Shown here piece after piece: positions 1-9,660 of a stretch of DNA of 64,000 nt. A model generated the notes under the pieces. The model saw only the letters and a list, made by a program, of their open reading frames with translations, was not told the DNA's origin and did no database searches. Position numbers and translations under genes: made by a program. The stretch is from NCBI GenBank assembly GCA_947652115.1, contig OX393570.1, forward strand, positions 14,015,227 to 14,079,226. Reading direction: 5' to 3'. The stretch comes from Blastomussa wellsi. Lineage: Eukaryota > Cnidaria > Anthozoa > Scleractinia > Plerogyridae. Numbering within the stretch: position 1 is the stretch's first letter; the number at the start of each line of letters is the position of its first letter.

Positions 1-817
1 CTGACGATGTCGACTGCTGTCAAGGTCACATCACGCGTCAGCTCATTCTAAGTGAAAAATAAAATCACAAAACTCCTGGAACATCTAAACATCCCTTGAT
101 TTTTTGGCACTCAAAATTGTTACTAGTGAAAAAACGATTTGATTTATATGGTCTTTGCACTCAGACTATTGAAGAAAAACAATTAGAAACAATTCGTTAA
201 AACCACGCGCGCGCGCAAATGACGAAGGTATTAGTAAACTTAGCGCGCGAGCTAACACAATCAGCCTTTGCAACCGTGCATTGAAAGCGTGTTAACTGAA
301 ATATTGATAATGAGGAACCAGTTGACAAAACTCTGGGGAAAACTTACAAACTATCGCATTGCTGCGACAAGAAACGCCGTTTGTTACAAGAAGTGGGTTC
401 CGTGCCCCACCTCGAACACAGTTTGAAAACGAGGCAATCTTCAGGATTCCTGCAGATTTTGCAGCCTGGACCAGGGCCATTCGTCGTTAGCACCACGCGG
501 GTGGCCCTGGGGACGAGGTTGCTCTGGGCGCAACCAAATTGTGAGCATGCGTAAAGAACTTGTTTTGTAGTTTTCAGCCAATCAGATTTGATTTTGTGCA
601 TGCGCAGAGTGACGGACAGCCCGTGAATCTCGGACTTCCGGTGTTGGACCTTCCCAGAGGTCGCGTTTCTTGGTGCTGACCGAAAGGATCGCGGCCTCTG
701 GGACGGAGAATGGGAAATTCCGTGACAAAGAAAAATTCTCCGGAATGAAAATTCGGAATAAAAGAACGTGCGCATTTCATATTCTGGCCATTCTCATGAC
801 GGATCGCTTGGTATGTA
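1..817. other. Intergenic stretch, no gene seen
   Basis: I find no reading frame with recognisable protein features. The stretch contains a short CG-alternating run near 209-220 and GC-richer non-coding sequence around 470-720. Nothing here is assigned a function. Confidence 0.5.
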
Positions 818-1344
818 CTAAAACAAGGAACACCGGAACAGCCCAGAACACCAGAAATAACGTCAAATGCCAATAAATTTATATATAAAGCGACAATGTT
901 AGGTAATAAACCTTGCAGATAGAACTAGTGGACTTCGTGATTTTGTTGTTATGCCCAAACTACAATCTTCTTGCTCCGAAAAGACATAGCTTACAGTAAT
1001 TTGCGTTGATTTGAGTTCAGAATAGTGCCCATTGACACCGTGAGTCCTTGCGAAAATATGCCTTCAGAACTATAGTGTCATCTCAACTTTATCTAACCGA
1101 GTTCTGTTGAATCAAGACAGAGTAATAATAACAGTAATACTAGCACTGAACTTTCGGATAAGTGAGTCACCAAGGAGAATAGAAGCTGGCGATAAAACAA
1201 CCGCTTTTGGCGAGAAAATACACCTTCGCAGGAGTTTCGCTCACAATTTCCTTTGACCCGGTTTCCATAAATCCAGTCATATATAATACACACAAAAAAA
1301 TTAAATTCTGGCGTTCTGGGGTGTTCTGGTGTTCCTGGTTTTAG
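818..1344. repeat. MITE-like element with about 39-bp terminal inverted repeats
   Basis: The left arm (818-856) and the reverse complement of the right arm (1306-1344) share the same series of CTAAAAC, GGAACACC and CCAGAAC-type blocks with a few mismatches. The interior holds no supported coding sequence. Inverted arms about 450 bp apart fit a non-autonomous DNA transposon, but I could not confirm a target-site duplication. Confidence 0.45.
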
Positions 1345-1423
1345 AACATGCCGGATCTCTTTATGAACAAACTTGCTCTTGCCTCTCGCGTTGCCTGTTC
1401 TCAGGAAGGTAACCAAACTAAAG

Positions 1424-1596
1424 ATATTATTATCATTATCATTATCATTATTATCGTTCTCGTTCTCGTCGTCCTCCACCTCCTCCTCCTCGTGGTCGTG
1501 GTGGTGGTGGTGGTGGTCGTGGTTGTCGTCATCGTCATCGTCATCATTGTCATTGTTATTATTATTATTATTATTATTAATTTATTAATTTATTTA
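1424..1596. repeat. Compound microsatellite (ATT/ATC, CTC, GTG, ATC, ATT)
   Basis: A run of drifting trinucleotides passes through ATT/ATC, TCG/TCC, GTG and ATC back to ATT. Long open frames across it (poly-Ile, Val, Ser or Leu) are artefacts of the period-3 repeat and are not genes. Confidence 0.85.
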
Positions 1597-1661
1597 AGTG
1601 ATCCAACATTAAATTATGGATGCATGTAAGATTCGAGTTTTATTTCTCAATAAAGGTTGAT

Positions 1662-1668
1662 TTTATTA

Positions 1669-1742
<74 letters not shown>

Positions 1743-2025
1743 GTTATTATTATTATTGTTATTATTGTTATTATTATTATTATTATTACTATTATTATTA
1801 TTATTATTATTATTATTGTTATTGTTATTGTTATTGTTATTGTTATTGTTATTGTTATTGTTATTGTTATTGTTATTGTTATTGTTATTGTTATTGTTAT
1901 TGTTATTGTTATTGTTATTGTTATTGTTATTGTTATTGTTATTGTTATTGTTATTGTTATTGTTATTGTTATTGTTGTTGTTGTTGTTGTTGTTGTTATT
2001 GTTATTGTTATTGTTATTGATATTA
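1662..2025. repeat. Microsatellite: (TTA)n then (TTATTG)n with a TTG block
   Basis: About 360 bp of nearly pure repeat. TTA units run to about 1817, the hexamer TTATTG dominates to about 1974, a short TTG run follows, and the hexamer returns. A poly-Asn frame on the minus strand and poly-Leu/Ile frames on the plus strand are repeat shadows. Confidence 0.95.
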
Positions 2026-2243
2026 AATAAGAGATAAGCTGACATAATTGGGGTAAAAAACTTCATTTTACCTTGACTGCCAGCGAGGGCCATGGTTCCA
2101 AACTCTGCCAAAGGAAGGAAGCCTGCAGAACATCAAATGACCATTTCAAAACAGAAATTCCCCTCATTGATCCAACATAAATATTTTAATGTACGACTTG
2201 AGAATTTAGTGGATATCTTTTCAATTTTGTACAAAACGCTTGC

Positions 2244-2348
2244 CCGGTGTGGTCACCACACCTAGCCAAAGATATCCATGAAATTGAGAAGGTACAAAGA
2301 AGAGCTTTGCGAATCGCCCTAGGCCGAAGAAGACAGGAGATGGCGTAT
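2244..2348 (+). pseudogene. LINE reverse transcriptase C-terminal scrap
   Basis: The plus frame starting at 2244 reads PVWSPHLAKDIHEIEKVQRR and continues with an RALRI motif. This is the conserved region just after the palm/thumb of non-LTR retrotransposon polymerases (PVW...L...IE.VQ.RALR). It is cut off on both sides, about 35 residues in all. It resembles the second LINE fragment at about 6.4-6.8 kb but lies on the opposite strand. It is a dead fragment. Confidence 0.7.
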
Positions 2349-2800
2349 GATGTATGTTTGTTAGGATGTTATTGAAACTAGCGCACATACGAATTTTTTA
2401 ACCTCAACAAATGCATTCATAGCCAGTTTCCAGCCATACTTATAAAAACATGATAGATCAGCCAGGACACTGCCACTTTAAAGGGGCATTGTACCGCTAT
2501 TGTATTGTTGCGTCACTTTAAAAAGCTGAAAACTGTTTTTCATCAATGTTTAGTTGCCAAAGGCTATACATGTAGTACTGCTAAAAAATGAAACTATTAA
2601 CTCTTACAATCATATGCTGTTATGAATAATGACGAAAATGGATTGCAACTCGAAAAAATTAGTCTATGTAATAAAAAATAATCACAGAAAATCGCTATCA
2701 CTGCCAACATCTCATCAGTAACATTTAAATTAAACAGGCAAGAGACAAGGATTTTGGAAGAATTGACCAGAAAATAGCAAAATCCCCATGACAGAGCCCC
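2349..2800. other. Intergenic stretch, nothing recognised
   Basis: AT-rich sequence without a supported gene, RNA or repeat structure that I can identify. Confidence 0.4.
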
Positions 2801-3042
2801 TTACAGAACGACGGGCCTAACTGTGGCCACCCAACAAACTTTTTTGACAAGTTATAATTAGCCAATCAGAGAGCACGAATATGTTTGAGCTGTCCCGCCT
2901 CCCAGGAATTTTCAAAGCTCACGAAACCTGTCACGCTTTTAACAAGGAGGCGGGGCAACTAAGACAAATTCGTGCTCTCTGATTGGCTAACTTGTCAAAA
3001 AAGTTTGTTGGGTGGCCACAGTTAGGCACGTCGCGCTGTAAA
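2801..3042. repeat. Palindromic MITE, family A, copy 1
   Basis: The ends read TTACAG... and ...CTGTAA. Long arms are inverted copies of each other: GTGGCCACCCAACAAAC near the left is matched by its reverse complement near 3004-3021, and CCAATCAGAGAGCACGAAT by its reverse complement near 2970-2988. The centre is a GC-rich loop. A second copy lies at 17448-17703, so this is a dispersed foldback family. It has no coding capacity. Confidence 0.85.
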
Positions 3043-4290
3043 CCAATTAGGACTTAATTATAGACAATGGGACAAAGACAAAGCAAAAAGTATGTATCAA
3101 CTCACCAGTCATCACTTGTCTCCTTTTTCCTGTCAAAATTTGCACCAACTCTTTGAGGATTTTTGTGGTTTGTCTTCTTCATCTGTTCAACTGCAAAAAC
3201 AGCATTGTCAAATGATAAGAGTAAATTACTGGATGAAAACACTGACAAGTTACATTAAAGTACATGTAGAGTTGGGTTGGAGCCCAGTGACCCATCAGAC
3301 CAGAGTATTTCTCTGGTTTCTAGTTTTCTTTGCAGTCATTGTTTGGGCCCATCACATTTCCTCCCGCAAATAAAGGCTTGCATAGGATACTCTGGTTTCA
3401 AGCCCTGAAAACAATTGGGATGTTCCTGCTTCTCCTTGGATGGGAATTTGAAGCCAGTCCATCACAGGGTTAGACCTTGAAGTTGACTGGCTAACGGGTA
3501 ATGGTATCCCACTGGATCATACCCTTAAGTCTGAAAGTTTTGTCTAGGGTAGGGCGGGAAGATGTGTGACACTCCAGACTAGGGTTACGACAGGATTTTG
3601 ATATAGTATTTTTCATTGCCATCGTCAGCGGAATTTCTGAGATTGGAGATGACAACTTATACTCATTTATTTCGGCTAGGGGATTTTTCTTGAGTAGTTG
3701 CGTTTGCTAGTATTTTCACAAAGCAATTATTATGTAAGTGGACTTTGTGAGACATCAACACAAACAGCTGTCCATGGTTGCAACCCTGCTTTATCAGTTT
3801 CTGCCATATTGATGTCTGGCAAAGTCAACTTTTTACGTAGTATCAGCCTTGCACTTTTGTTCTGTTTGTGTAACAGTTTATTTTTTGCTGATCAGATCCT
3901 GTGTTTCATTATCATTTGCAGTTCTTTGCTATTTTCCCTTTTACTTTGCCTGTAAAAACGGAGCTCCACTTTTAAGCTTGGTTAAATCTATATATTAGAG
4001 TAAAACAAATAATTCCAGCTGCAAAGCTCACCATGTTTCTTGAATGCATCATAAGATGGACCAATAACTTCCCTGCATGCTGTGCTGGAAGTCTGCATAA
4101 CAAAACAGTAAATACATATAACTGTGTAGATATAGAATGAATGTGATGCTGAAAATTATCAGCAGATAATGGATATTACTGTGTACTTCACAGGGAGGGT
4201 ACATGCACTGTATGTTCTGTCCTAATCTGCACCTGGAGAAGGGAACTAAAGAGCGATTAAAGCATTATAGGAATTTGTAGTGACAAAATG
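3043..4290. other. Intergenic stretch, no gene seen
   Basis: Short open frames here (for example about 93 codons at 3092 and 85 codons at 3698) show no domain, codon bias or conserved motif that I recognise. I treat them as chance frames. Confidence 0.5.
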
Positions 4291-4500
4291 AGGGACAGAA
4301 AGAGTGCAGTGGTCACAGCACTCCCCTTCCACCAAATGAATGTGGCCCGGGTTTGAATCCCAGACCCAACTTCATAATAATTATAAGTGGGTCAAGTTTT
4401 CTGTTGGTTCTCATCCCTTTTCCAAGGCTTTTTCTCTGGGTTCCCCAGGTTTTCTCGCTCCACAAAAACCAATCTGTGGGTATTTCTGACGAAATCAGAT
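4291..4500 (+). repeat. tRNA-derived SINE-like repeat
   Basis: A Box A-like segment (GCAGTGGTCACAGCACTCC, starting at 4305) is followed about 30 bp later by a strong box B match, GGGTTTGAATCCC (4349-4361). This spacing is typical of a tRNA-type internal RNA polymerase III promoter. The tail continues into non-tRNA sequence to about 4500. I infer a SINE rather than a functional tRNA because no cloverleaf closes around the boxes. Confidence 0.55.
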
Positions 4501-4650
4501 GCAAGGATTACTGCTGAAAAGATTGAAGAGAATATTTAAAATTCATGTGATAACATTGAATAAATGACACAAAATTAATAGAACAAACACTGATCAAACA
4601 GAACAAAATCAGCAACAATCCAAACAATCTTTTATTTCTTTTTGTGATTG

Positions 4651-5344
4651 TTAAGGTTACCGTATACCTTCAGTGGTGTCTCACGTCCAAGAGATGTAGC
4701 GTGTCCGGGTTAAACTGCAGATAATCTAAAACCCAATATCAAATTAAAGCTTATAGAGCTGGCTATCTAAATATACCGTACATTTTGGAATATAATGAAA
4801 TGTCGAAATTTTCACAACGTCTAAAGGCGAGCGTCTGATTTGGCTTTTGGTCGCTTTAACTCAAAGCGAATTTCGTATTTCACTAATTTGATTTGTTCTC
4901 AAGTTTCCGGACCAAAAGGGCTAAAAACACGTGTCTGTGTTTTCTCATATTCGATTTCAGTAAAAAGTCACAGAACATTTTCGAAACAGGGCTAAAAAAT
5001 GTTGAAGTGATCGTGTGGGAATGCCTCTCAACGAAAAACGTTTGAGAAATTAAAAAATCGCAGACACGTTTTCGTTGTTTATATGTTAAACTGACTTATC
5101 TCCAAATTTTGGGTCGATTGAACGAATTCTCTTTGAGTTAAAGTGGCCAAAAGCCAAATCAGACGCTCGCCTTTAGACGTTGTGAAAATTTCGACATTTC
5201 ATTATATTCCAAAATGTACAGTATATTTAGATAGCCAGCTCTATAAGCTTTAATTTGATATTGGTTTTAGATATCTGCAGTTTAACCTGGATGCGCTACA
5301 TCGCTTGGACATGAGACACCCCTGAAGGTATACGGTAACCTTAA
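4651..5344. repeat. Large foldback element with about 220-bp inverted arms, flanked by TTAA
   Basis: The left arm from TTAAGGTTACCGTATACC (4651) is mirrored by the right arm ending GGTATACGGTAACCTTAA (5344). The match continues inward for over 200 bp to about 4875 on the left and 5125 on the right. The central 250 bp is not paired and encodes nothing recognisable. TTAA at both extreme ends could be a piggyBac-type target duplication or part of the repeat. Confidence 0.85.
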
Positions 5345-6340
5345 ACAACCATTTACTTTGTTTTTCAATATGCAGTTTGTTGAAGAGGCGAGATGGGTGG
5401 GAATTACACTGACTACACTGTCAGGCAATGATTGCAATCCAAAGGTATATATTTTTACAAAGGTCTGCTAAAAAAATGGAAGATTTGAAAACAAAATTAG
5501 ACGAAAACAAAGTCTAGCGGTACCCATAGCGATGCTCAAATGCCAATTTGAACAGGAATACAGGATTGTACAAGCTTCTAGCTTTAACTACGATTGTGAC
5601 TACTACAGTACTGTGTCCAAATAAAGGTAATTTATTATTTTTGGAATTCTAACATGTTCACAGCTGCACATACTATGAACAATTGATATACTTCTAGTAA
5701 AATTTGTTAATTTTTCTTGTAGTTTGCCCAGTTTGTTTTTATTAAGAAATAAATTTCAAGATCAATCTTATTCCTGCCAGCTTTTATTTTGTTTTCTTTA
5801 ATCTTTGCATACCTGAGTATCACCTTCATCATCATCATCATCCTGTCTCAACCATGGAGATGTCGCACCTAAAAAATCAAGACTCTAGGATATCAGAAAA
5901 TGTCAGTCCTACCCTTAATCAAGATAAGCAAATAACTAGTCAATGAGGCACAGCCAAGCTCACTGTTACTCACAGGAAACGAAGGCAAACAGTAGTTCAT
6001 TATTTCATATAAGCTCTAAATTCAGTTCAAAAACCTACCATTTCATGTACCAGTATGTAAGCTACAGATCAAGAAAAATTGTCCTTCTAAAGAGCAACAC
6101 ACAATGCCATCATGTTCTTCTCTTACGGTTTTTTGGTCAATAGAAAACTATGGCAGATGTGTTGATCTTTGAAGGCAAGATTTTTCTTAATTTTTGGATT
6201 AAAAGTATATACAAAATGGTAGGTTTTAGAATGCAATCCTTTAGTAAGTAAGTTTATCAAACTCCCTGGCAGTAAAACTGAATTATCGAGTTAAAATTAC
6301 AATCCTGATAGCTTACTAGCTATATACTAAGGTATAAATG
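5345..6340. other. Intergenic stretch, no gene seen
   Basis: AT-rich sequence with a short CATCAT microsatellite near 5826-5842. No supported coding sequence or RNA. Confidence 0.5.
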
Positions 6341-6344
6341 TACA

Positions 6345-6803
6345 ATATAATAATAATAATTTAGAGTCAATTAAAGTATCTAAATGTGAAAAAGTTCTCT
6401 GCTCTTTGTCCTACAGATTGTGTTGTTACGGAACAGATAGTGTTTTTGCGTATTCTGCCTTAGGTTGTAGTTAGGCACATCCAGGAGTGGGCTGGGTAAC
6501 AGATGATGGAGAGGGTGGCTGGGAGACTTCATTTGAGCCATATATTTGTGGCACAAATACACCCTTCTATTGTCTAAGCTCTCTATTTTAGCTTGCTGCA
6601 AGGCATGTGCATAGGACTCTGCTTCAGGATAGATAATGTTAAGCGCCCTTTTTTGCACTCGCTCTATAGCATCGGACAGGTAGGCGGGAATGGCCCGCCA
6701 GACTGGAACAGCATACTCCAGAACTGGTCGGACTGTACCAGGATAAATCCTCAAGATGCTGGCTTGGCACACCCCAGCTCTACACAGTACTCTTTAGAGT
6801 TTA
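6345..6803 (-). pseudogene. 5'-truncated LINE, reverse transcriptase C-terminal end
   Basis: The minus frame from about 6803 to the stop at 6380 encodes about 140 residues with the C-terminal signature of non-LTR retrotransposon RTs: RPVLEYAVPVW, IERVQKRAL and HPLHHLLPSP, in that order. The catalytic palm (YxDD) and the endonuclease are absent, so the copy is 5'-truncated as is usual for LINEs. Downstream on the same strand, an ATT-rich run (6347-6362) could be the simple-repeat tail of a CR1/L2-type element. Its position and orientation suggest no role for neighbouring genes. Confidence 0.8.
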
Positions 6804-6850
6804 TTTCTAATAAAACTATCACACCACCCGCCCTAGTTTTCTATAAGTGA

Positions 6851-7912
6851 TAACAACTCGGCTGCGCATCATTTACTATTCCCTCATAAAAAACTTTGGC
6901 TCAAATTGTTAACTAGAAAACAATAGAAGAAGCAATAAATTATGATTAACAGATTTCCAACAGAATACAGAGAGTTTCTACAAAAATTGATTGTTTATGC
7001 AGCCTGTATGCTCGTCAATAGACCATATTCATGATAGCCGCCATGATGGTTTTCATATAATTGTAATGCAAATTGGACACATTGTCTGCCAGGGGGCAAA
7101 CATTGAAATCATGCCATTTCCCAGAAAATCTGACGGTCTAAATAGTGAAGCATCTGCAGTAAAGTCACACTTAAGAGGCAAGTTATGGAATAACAATATT
7201 TTCATTATAAGGTTAGTTACTTGATATCTTGACATGTTAACTACACAAGCCGTTTTCTTTCTTTATAAAGTACATGTACCAAAATTGCATTAAACTAAAA
7301 TGACATGTGGCTGTATGAAAAACTTATCACACATGATAAGAAACCAGCTGAAATAAATTTTGTCGATTTAGGCTTGTTTGCCTCCTCACAAATTACTGCT
7401 AATTTGCATTACAATGTGAAAACAAACATGGCAGCTATCGTGAATAAGGTCTGTTGTTGCCTCGTAGAAAATTTCACTCATAATCTTTTGTTAATGTGGT
7501 ACATCTACACAGAAACATCATTCAAATTAAAAGTAAAGTAACTTGAAGATTTATTCTGCTACAGTGTTACTAGTTGTTAACAGCCTAACCTGTGTGAACA
7601 TTTCCTTTGCCCTTCTTCAACTTCTAAGAAAAGTAAAATAACTAACATTGAGTAATAACAAATGTTTTATATGAAATATTACAAAACAGACAGTAAATGG
7701 TAAAAAATTATTTTAAGCTATTTTAAGCTACACCTCCCAGCTTTTTTCAAATTCTTGAGCCACACTGTAAAAATATGTGACCTTCTTTGGGAAAACGGAC
7801 ACTAACGCTTTTCCGTGAATGAATGAAGCTGAAAACAGTAAAATTCCCGTGACAGTACTCCTTTAAGCCTAGTGCCAAAAATTATCCTGTAGCATCAAAC
7901 TGAAATGCAAAT
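6851..7912. other. Intergenic stretch, no gene seen
   Basis: Small open frames around 6991-7541 lack recognisable motifs. I see nothing supportable. Confidence 0.5.
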
Positions 7913-7960
7913 AACCGTGAACACCAAAAATTATTTCTGGAATGTTTATTGTCTTGCAAC
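7913..7960. repeat. Partial arm of the 15.2-kb MITE family
   Basis: AACCGTGAACACCA followed by TTTCTGGAATGTTTATTGT matches the reverse complement of the right arm of the palindromic MITE at 15161-15397. Only one arm is clear here. A weaker match in the opposite orientation lies near 9100-9140. Confidence 0.45.
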
Positions 7961-8182
7961 CGAGTACTTAGGTGAAAGGTCAATTAGTCGCGAAACAATG
8001 TGTTGACTTTTCTTCCACAATTTTACCATTAACAATACTGAAATTGTTATAATTATTGTTCTATTTAGGAGCTTATGCATCGGCAGAGAATAACTATGAA
8101 TGATATTTCACTGACAAGAGATGTATCAAACAAACACAACCAGACAGCGTGTTTGAAAGATACTCAAATTATAATTTAATGG

Positions 8183-8648
8183 AATAAATTAGTTGAATGA
8201 AAAGCGTTCGTTGATACCATGAGGATTAAGAGTGCTGATTTGAAAATTAATTTTTGTCCCGTAGGTGTTTTCGGAATCGGTTGCCTCGTCGTCTCCCTGT
8301 TTCGCCGATGTATAACTTTTTGCACAGAGTGCGAGTTATGAAGTAGATGACATTGGCTGATCACTTGGATCTCGATATTTTGTCAACGATGTAAATGAAA
8401 GGGCATGTTTTGCATCGTGTGCGAGCGCATTCAAAAGTTCCGGGTTGATCACTTGTTTGGAATGCACTTCTGACTAAAAAGTTACCTATGTTTTTGTCGC
8501 ATTCTAAGAAACAAATGGCAGTCTGCGGCCTTTCTCTTCACTAAGGAAGCACAGAAAGCCACAAAACTCTAGAACAAAAATTTATTTTTTAAATCAGCAC
8601 TCTTAATCTTCACAGTATCAACGAACGCTTTTTATTCAACTAATTAAT
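8183..8648. repeat. Inverted repeat pair within the Penelope-like fragment
   Basis: The segment 8183-8257 (containing AAGCGTTCGTTGATAC) reappears reverse-complemented at 8573-8648 (GTATCAACGAACGCTT). Inverted partial terminal repeats are typical of Penelope-like elements. Confidence 0.75.
8247..8512 (-). pseudogene. GIY-YIG endonuclease domain of a Penelope-like element
   Basis: The minus frame reads FLVRSAFQ, then a Cys pair (CARTRCKTCPF), NVIYFITRTLCKKLYIGETG and RFRKHLRD. The YIGETGRR block is the YIG half of the GIY-YIG nuclease, and the preceding VIYFITRTLC replaces the usual VIYCITC. This matches the C-terminal endonuclease of Penelope-like retroelements, which nicks target DNA for insertion. 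An in-frame TGA interrupts it before NVIY, and the frame ends early, so it is not functional. There is no linked reverse transcriptase within the window. Confidence 0.8.
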
Positions 8649-8732
8649 TCTGTTGTTACCAGGCACCAACCAATAGCGAAGCTCTATATTTCTGTATATA
8701 AACCACACAAGACCCACAATTCCTTGATTCAC

Positions 8733-8733
<1 letters not shown>

Positions 8734-8764
<31 letters not shown>
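8734..8764 (+). ncRNA. Decayed hammerhead ribozyme-like motif
   Basis: CTGACGA (8734-8740) is followed by a short stem-loop (GGGC TAAC GCTC approximately) and AAAACGTC. A type I hammerhead has CUGANGA, stem II, then GAAAC. Here the GAAA core reads AAAA, a likely CpG decay, so cleavage is probably lost. Hammerheads are known in terminal repeats of Penelope-like elements, and the neighbouring GIY-YIG remnant supports this reading. Confidence 0.6.
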
Positions 8765-8765
<1 letters not shown>

Positions 8766-8815
8766 CTCGGATCTCTTTACGGTGGCCAATACACATTATC
8801 AACCCAGTTGATAAA

Positions 8816-9379
8816 ACCAAATTATATTATACTTCCAACCAATGCAGCACCACAGCTAGTTTCTTTAGAAGCTTACCCCCTCTATAATTGAATGTAGCAT
8901 CTCTTTGTAATAAAATGTTGGCCATGAGTATTTGTTGTTTATGCACAAGCTCAAAAATAGAACAATAATCACAATTTCAGTGTTTTCTAGCTGTGTTATC
9001 ATGGAAGAAAAAGGCCAACTTGCTTTTGCATGACTAATCCAAACCTTTGCAGTTTCATCGTTTGGTTTCATCTCACATCTGATTGGTCAAGAAACAACAT
9101 AATTTCCAAAACTAATTTTAGTGTTCGTGGTTTTTCGAGTTTCACTATAAGCCAACAAGAGTATTTCTAGTCCAACACAAAGTGGGAGAGGTACTACGTA
9201 TACTAGTGTGATTGAGTGTCCTGCTCAAAAACACAACACAATGACCCAAAGTAATTGATCAGTAGTACATGTATACCCCTAAACTAAAACTGCATTAGGC
9301 AGTGATGATCACCAGGGGTTTCAAATCAAGGCGGCGACTGCCGGAGTTCCACCGGCTACTTGACTATTATGCCACCGGC
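8816..9379. other. Intergenic stretch, no gene seen
   Basis: A 68-codon minus frame at 8865-9071 shows no recognisable motif. The stretch ends at the Gypsy-1 target site. Confidence 0.5.
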
Positions 9380-9515
9380 TGTAGCGTTTACGGATTAAAC
9401 CAGGACACGATTTATGAACACAACGTCTTTAATCGTCCTTTTCAAGATGGCGTCCCTCCAACAAGCACATGGTCATACCCAAATAAGGAAATCCCAAATA
9501 TGGGCATACACTACA
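9380..9515 (-). repeat. Gypsy-1 3' LTR
   Basis: 136 bp, TG...CA ends, identical to 13644-13779. It is adjoined on the left by the CCGGC target duplication and on the right by a polypurine-type tract (minus strand). Confidence 0.95.
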
Positions 9516-9660
9516 TCCCTCTCAAACTTAATAAAAATTTCCATAAAGTCTAATAAAATCACATGAACTAATCAAGTCTCTAACAGTTCAATGTCTCAAA
9601 ACGATTGAATAAAATGTAACTCAGTTAATACACGATTTAACAGTCCAAGAAGCTCAGTCA

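Larger units (their letters stand above)
8173..8815 (-). mobile_element. Penelope-like element fragment
   Basis: This fragment contains a GIY-YIG endonuclease segment on the minus strand (8247-8512). It also has inverted flanking arms (8183-8257 against 8573-8648) and a hammerhead-like motif on the plus strand (8734-8764). This combination is a known hallmark of Penelope-like elements, whose terminal repeats are often rearranged in opposite orientations. The reverse transcriptase is missing, so the copy is a remnant. Confidence 0.75.

Noticed and set aside
1348..1629. Open frames with poly-Val/Ile or Trp/Ser runs
   Set aside because: Period-3 repeat shadow with no start context or domain.
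1647..2111. Long poly-Asn (minus) and poly-Leu/Ile (plus) open frames
   Set aside because: They are translations of a pure TTA/TTATTG microsatellite with no unique sequence beyond a few residues.
4291..4370. Functional tRNA gene
   Set aside because: Boxes A and B are present but no cloverleaf or acceptor stem can be drawn, so SINE is preferred.
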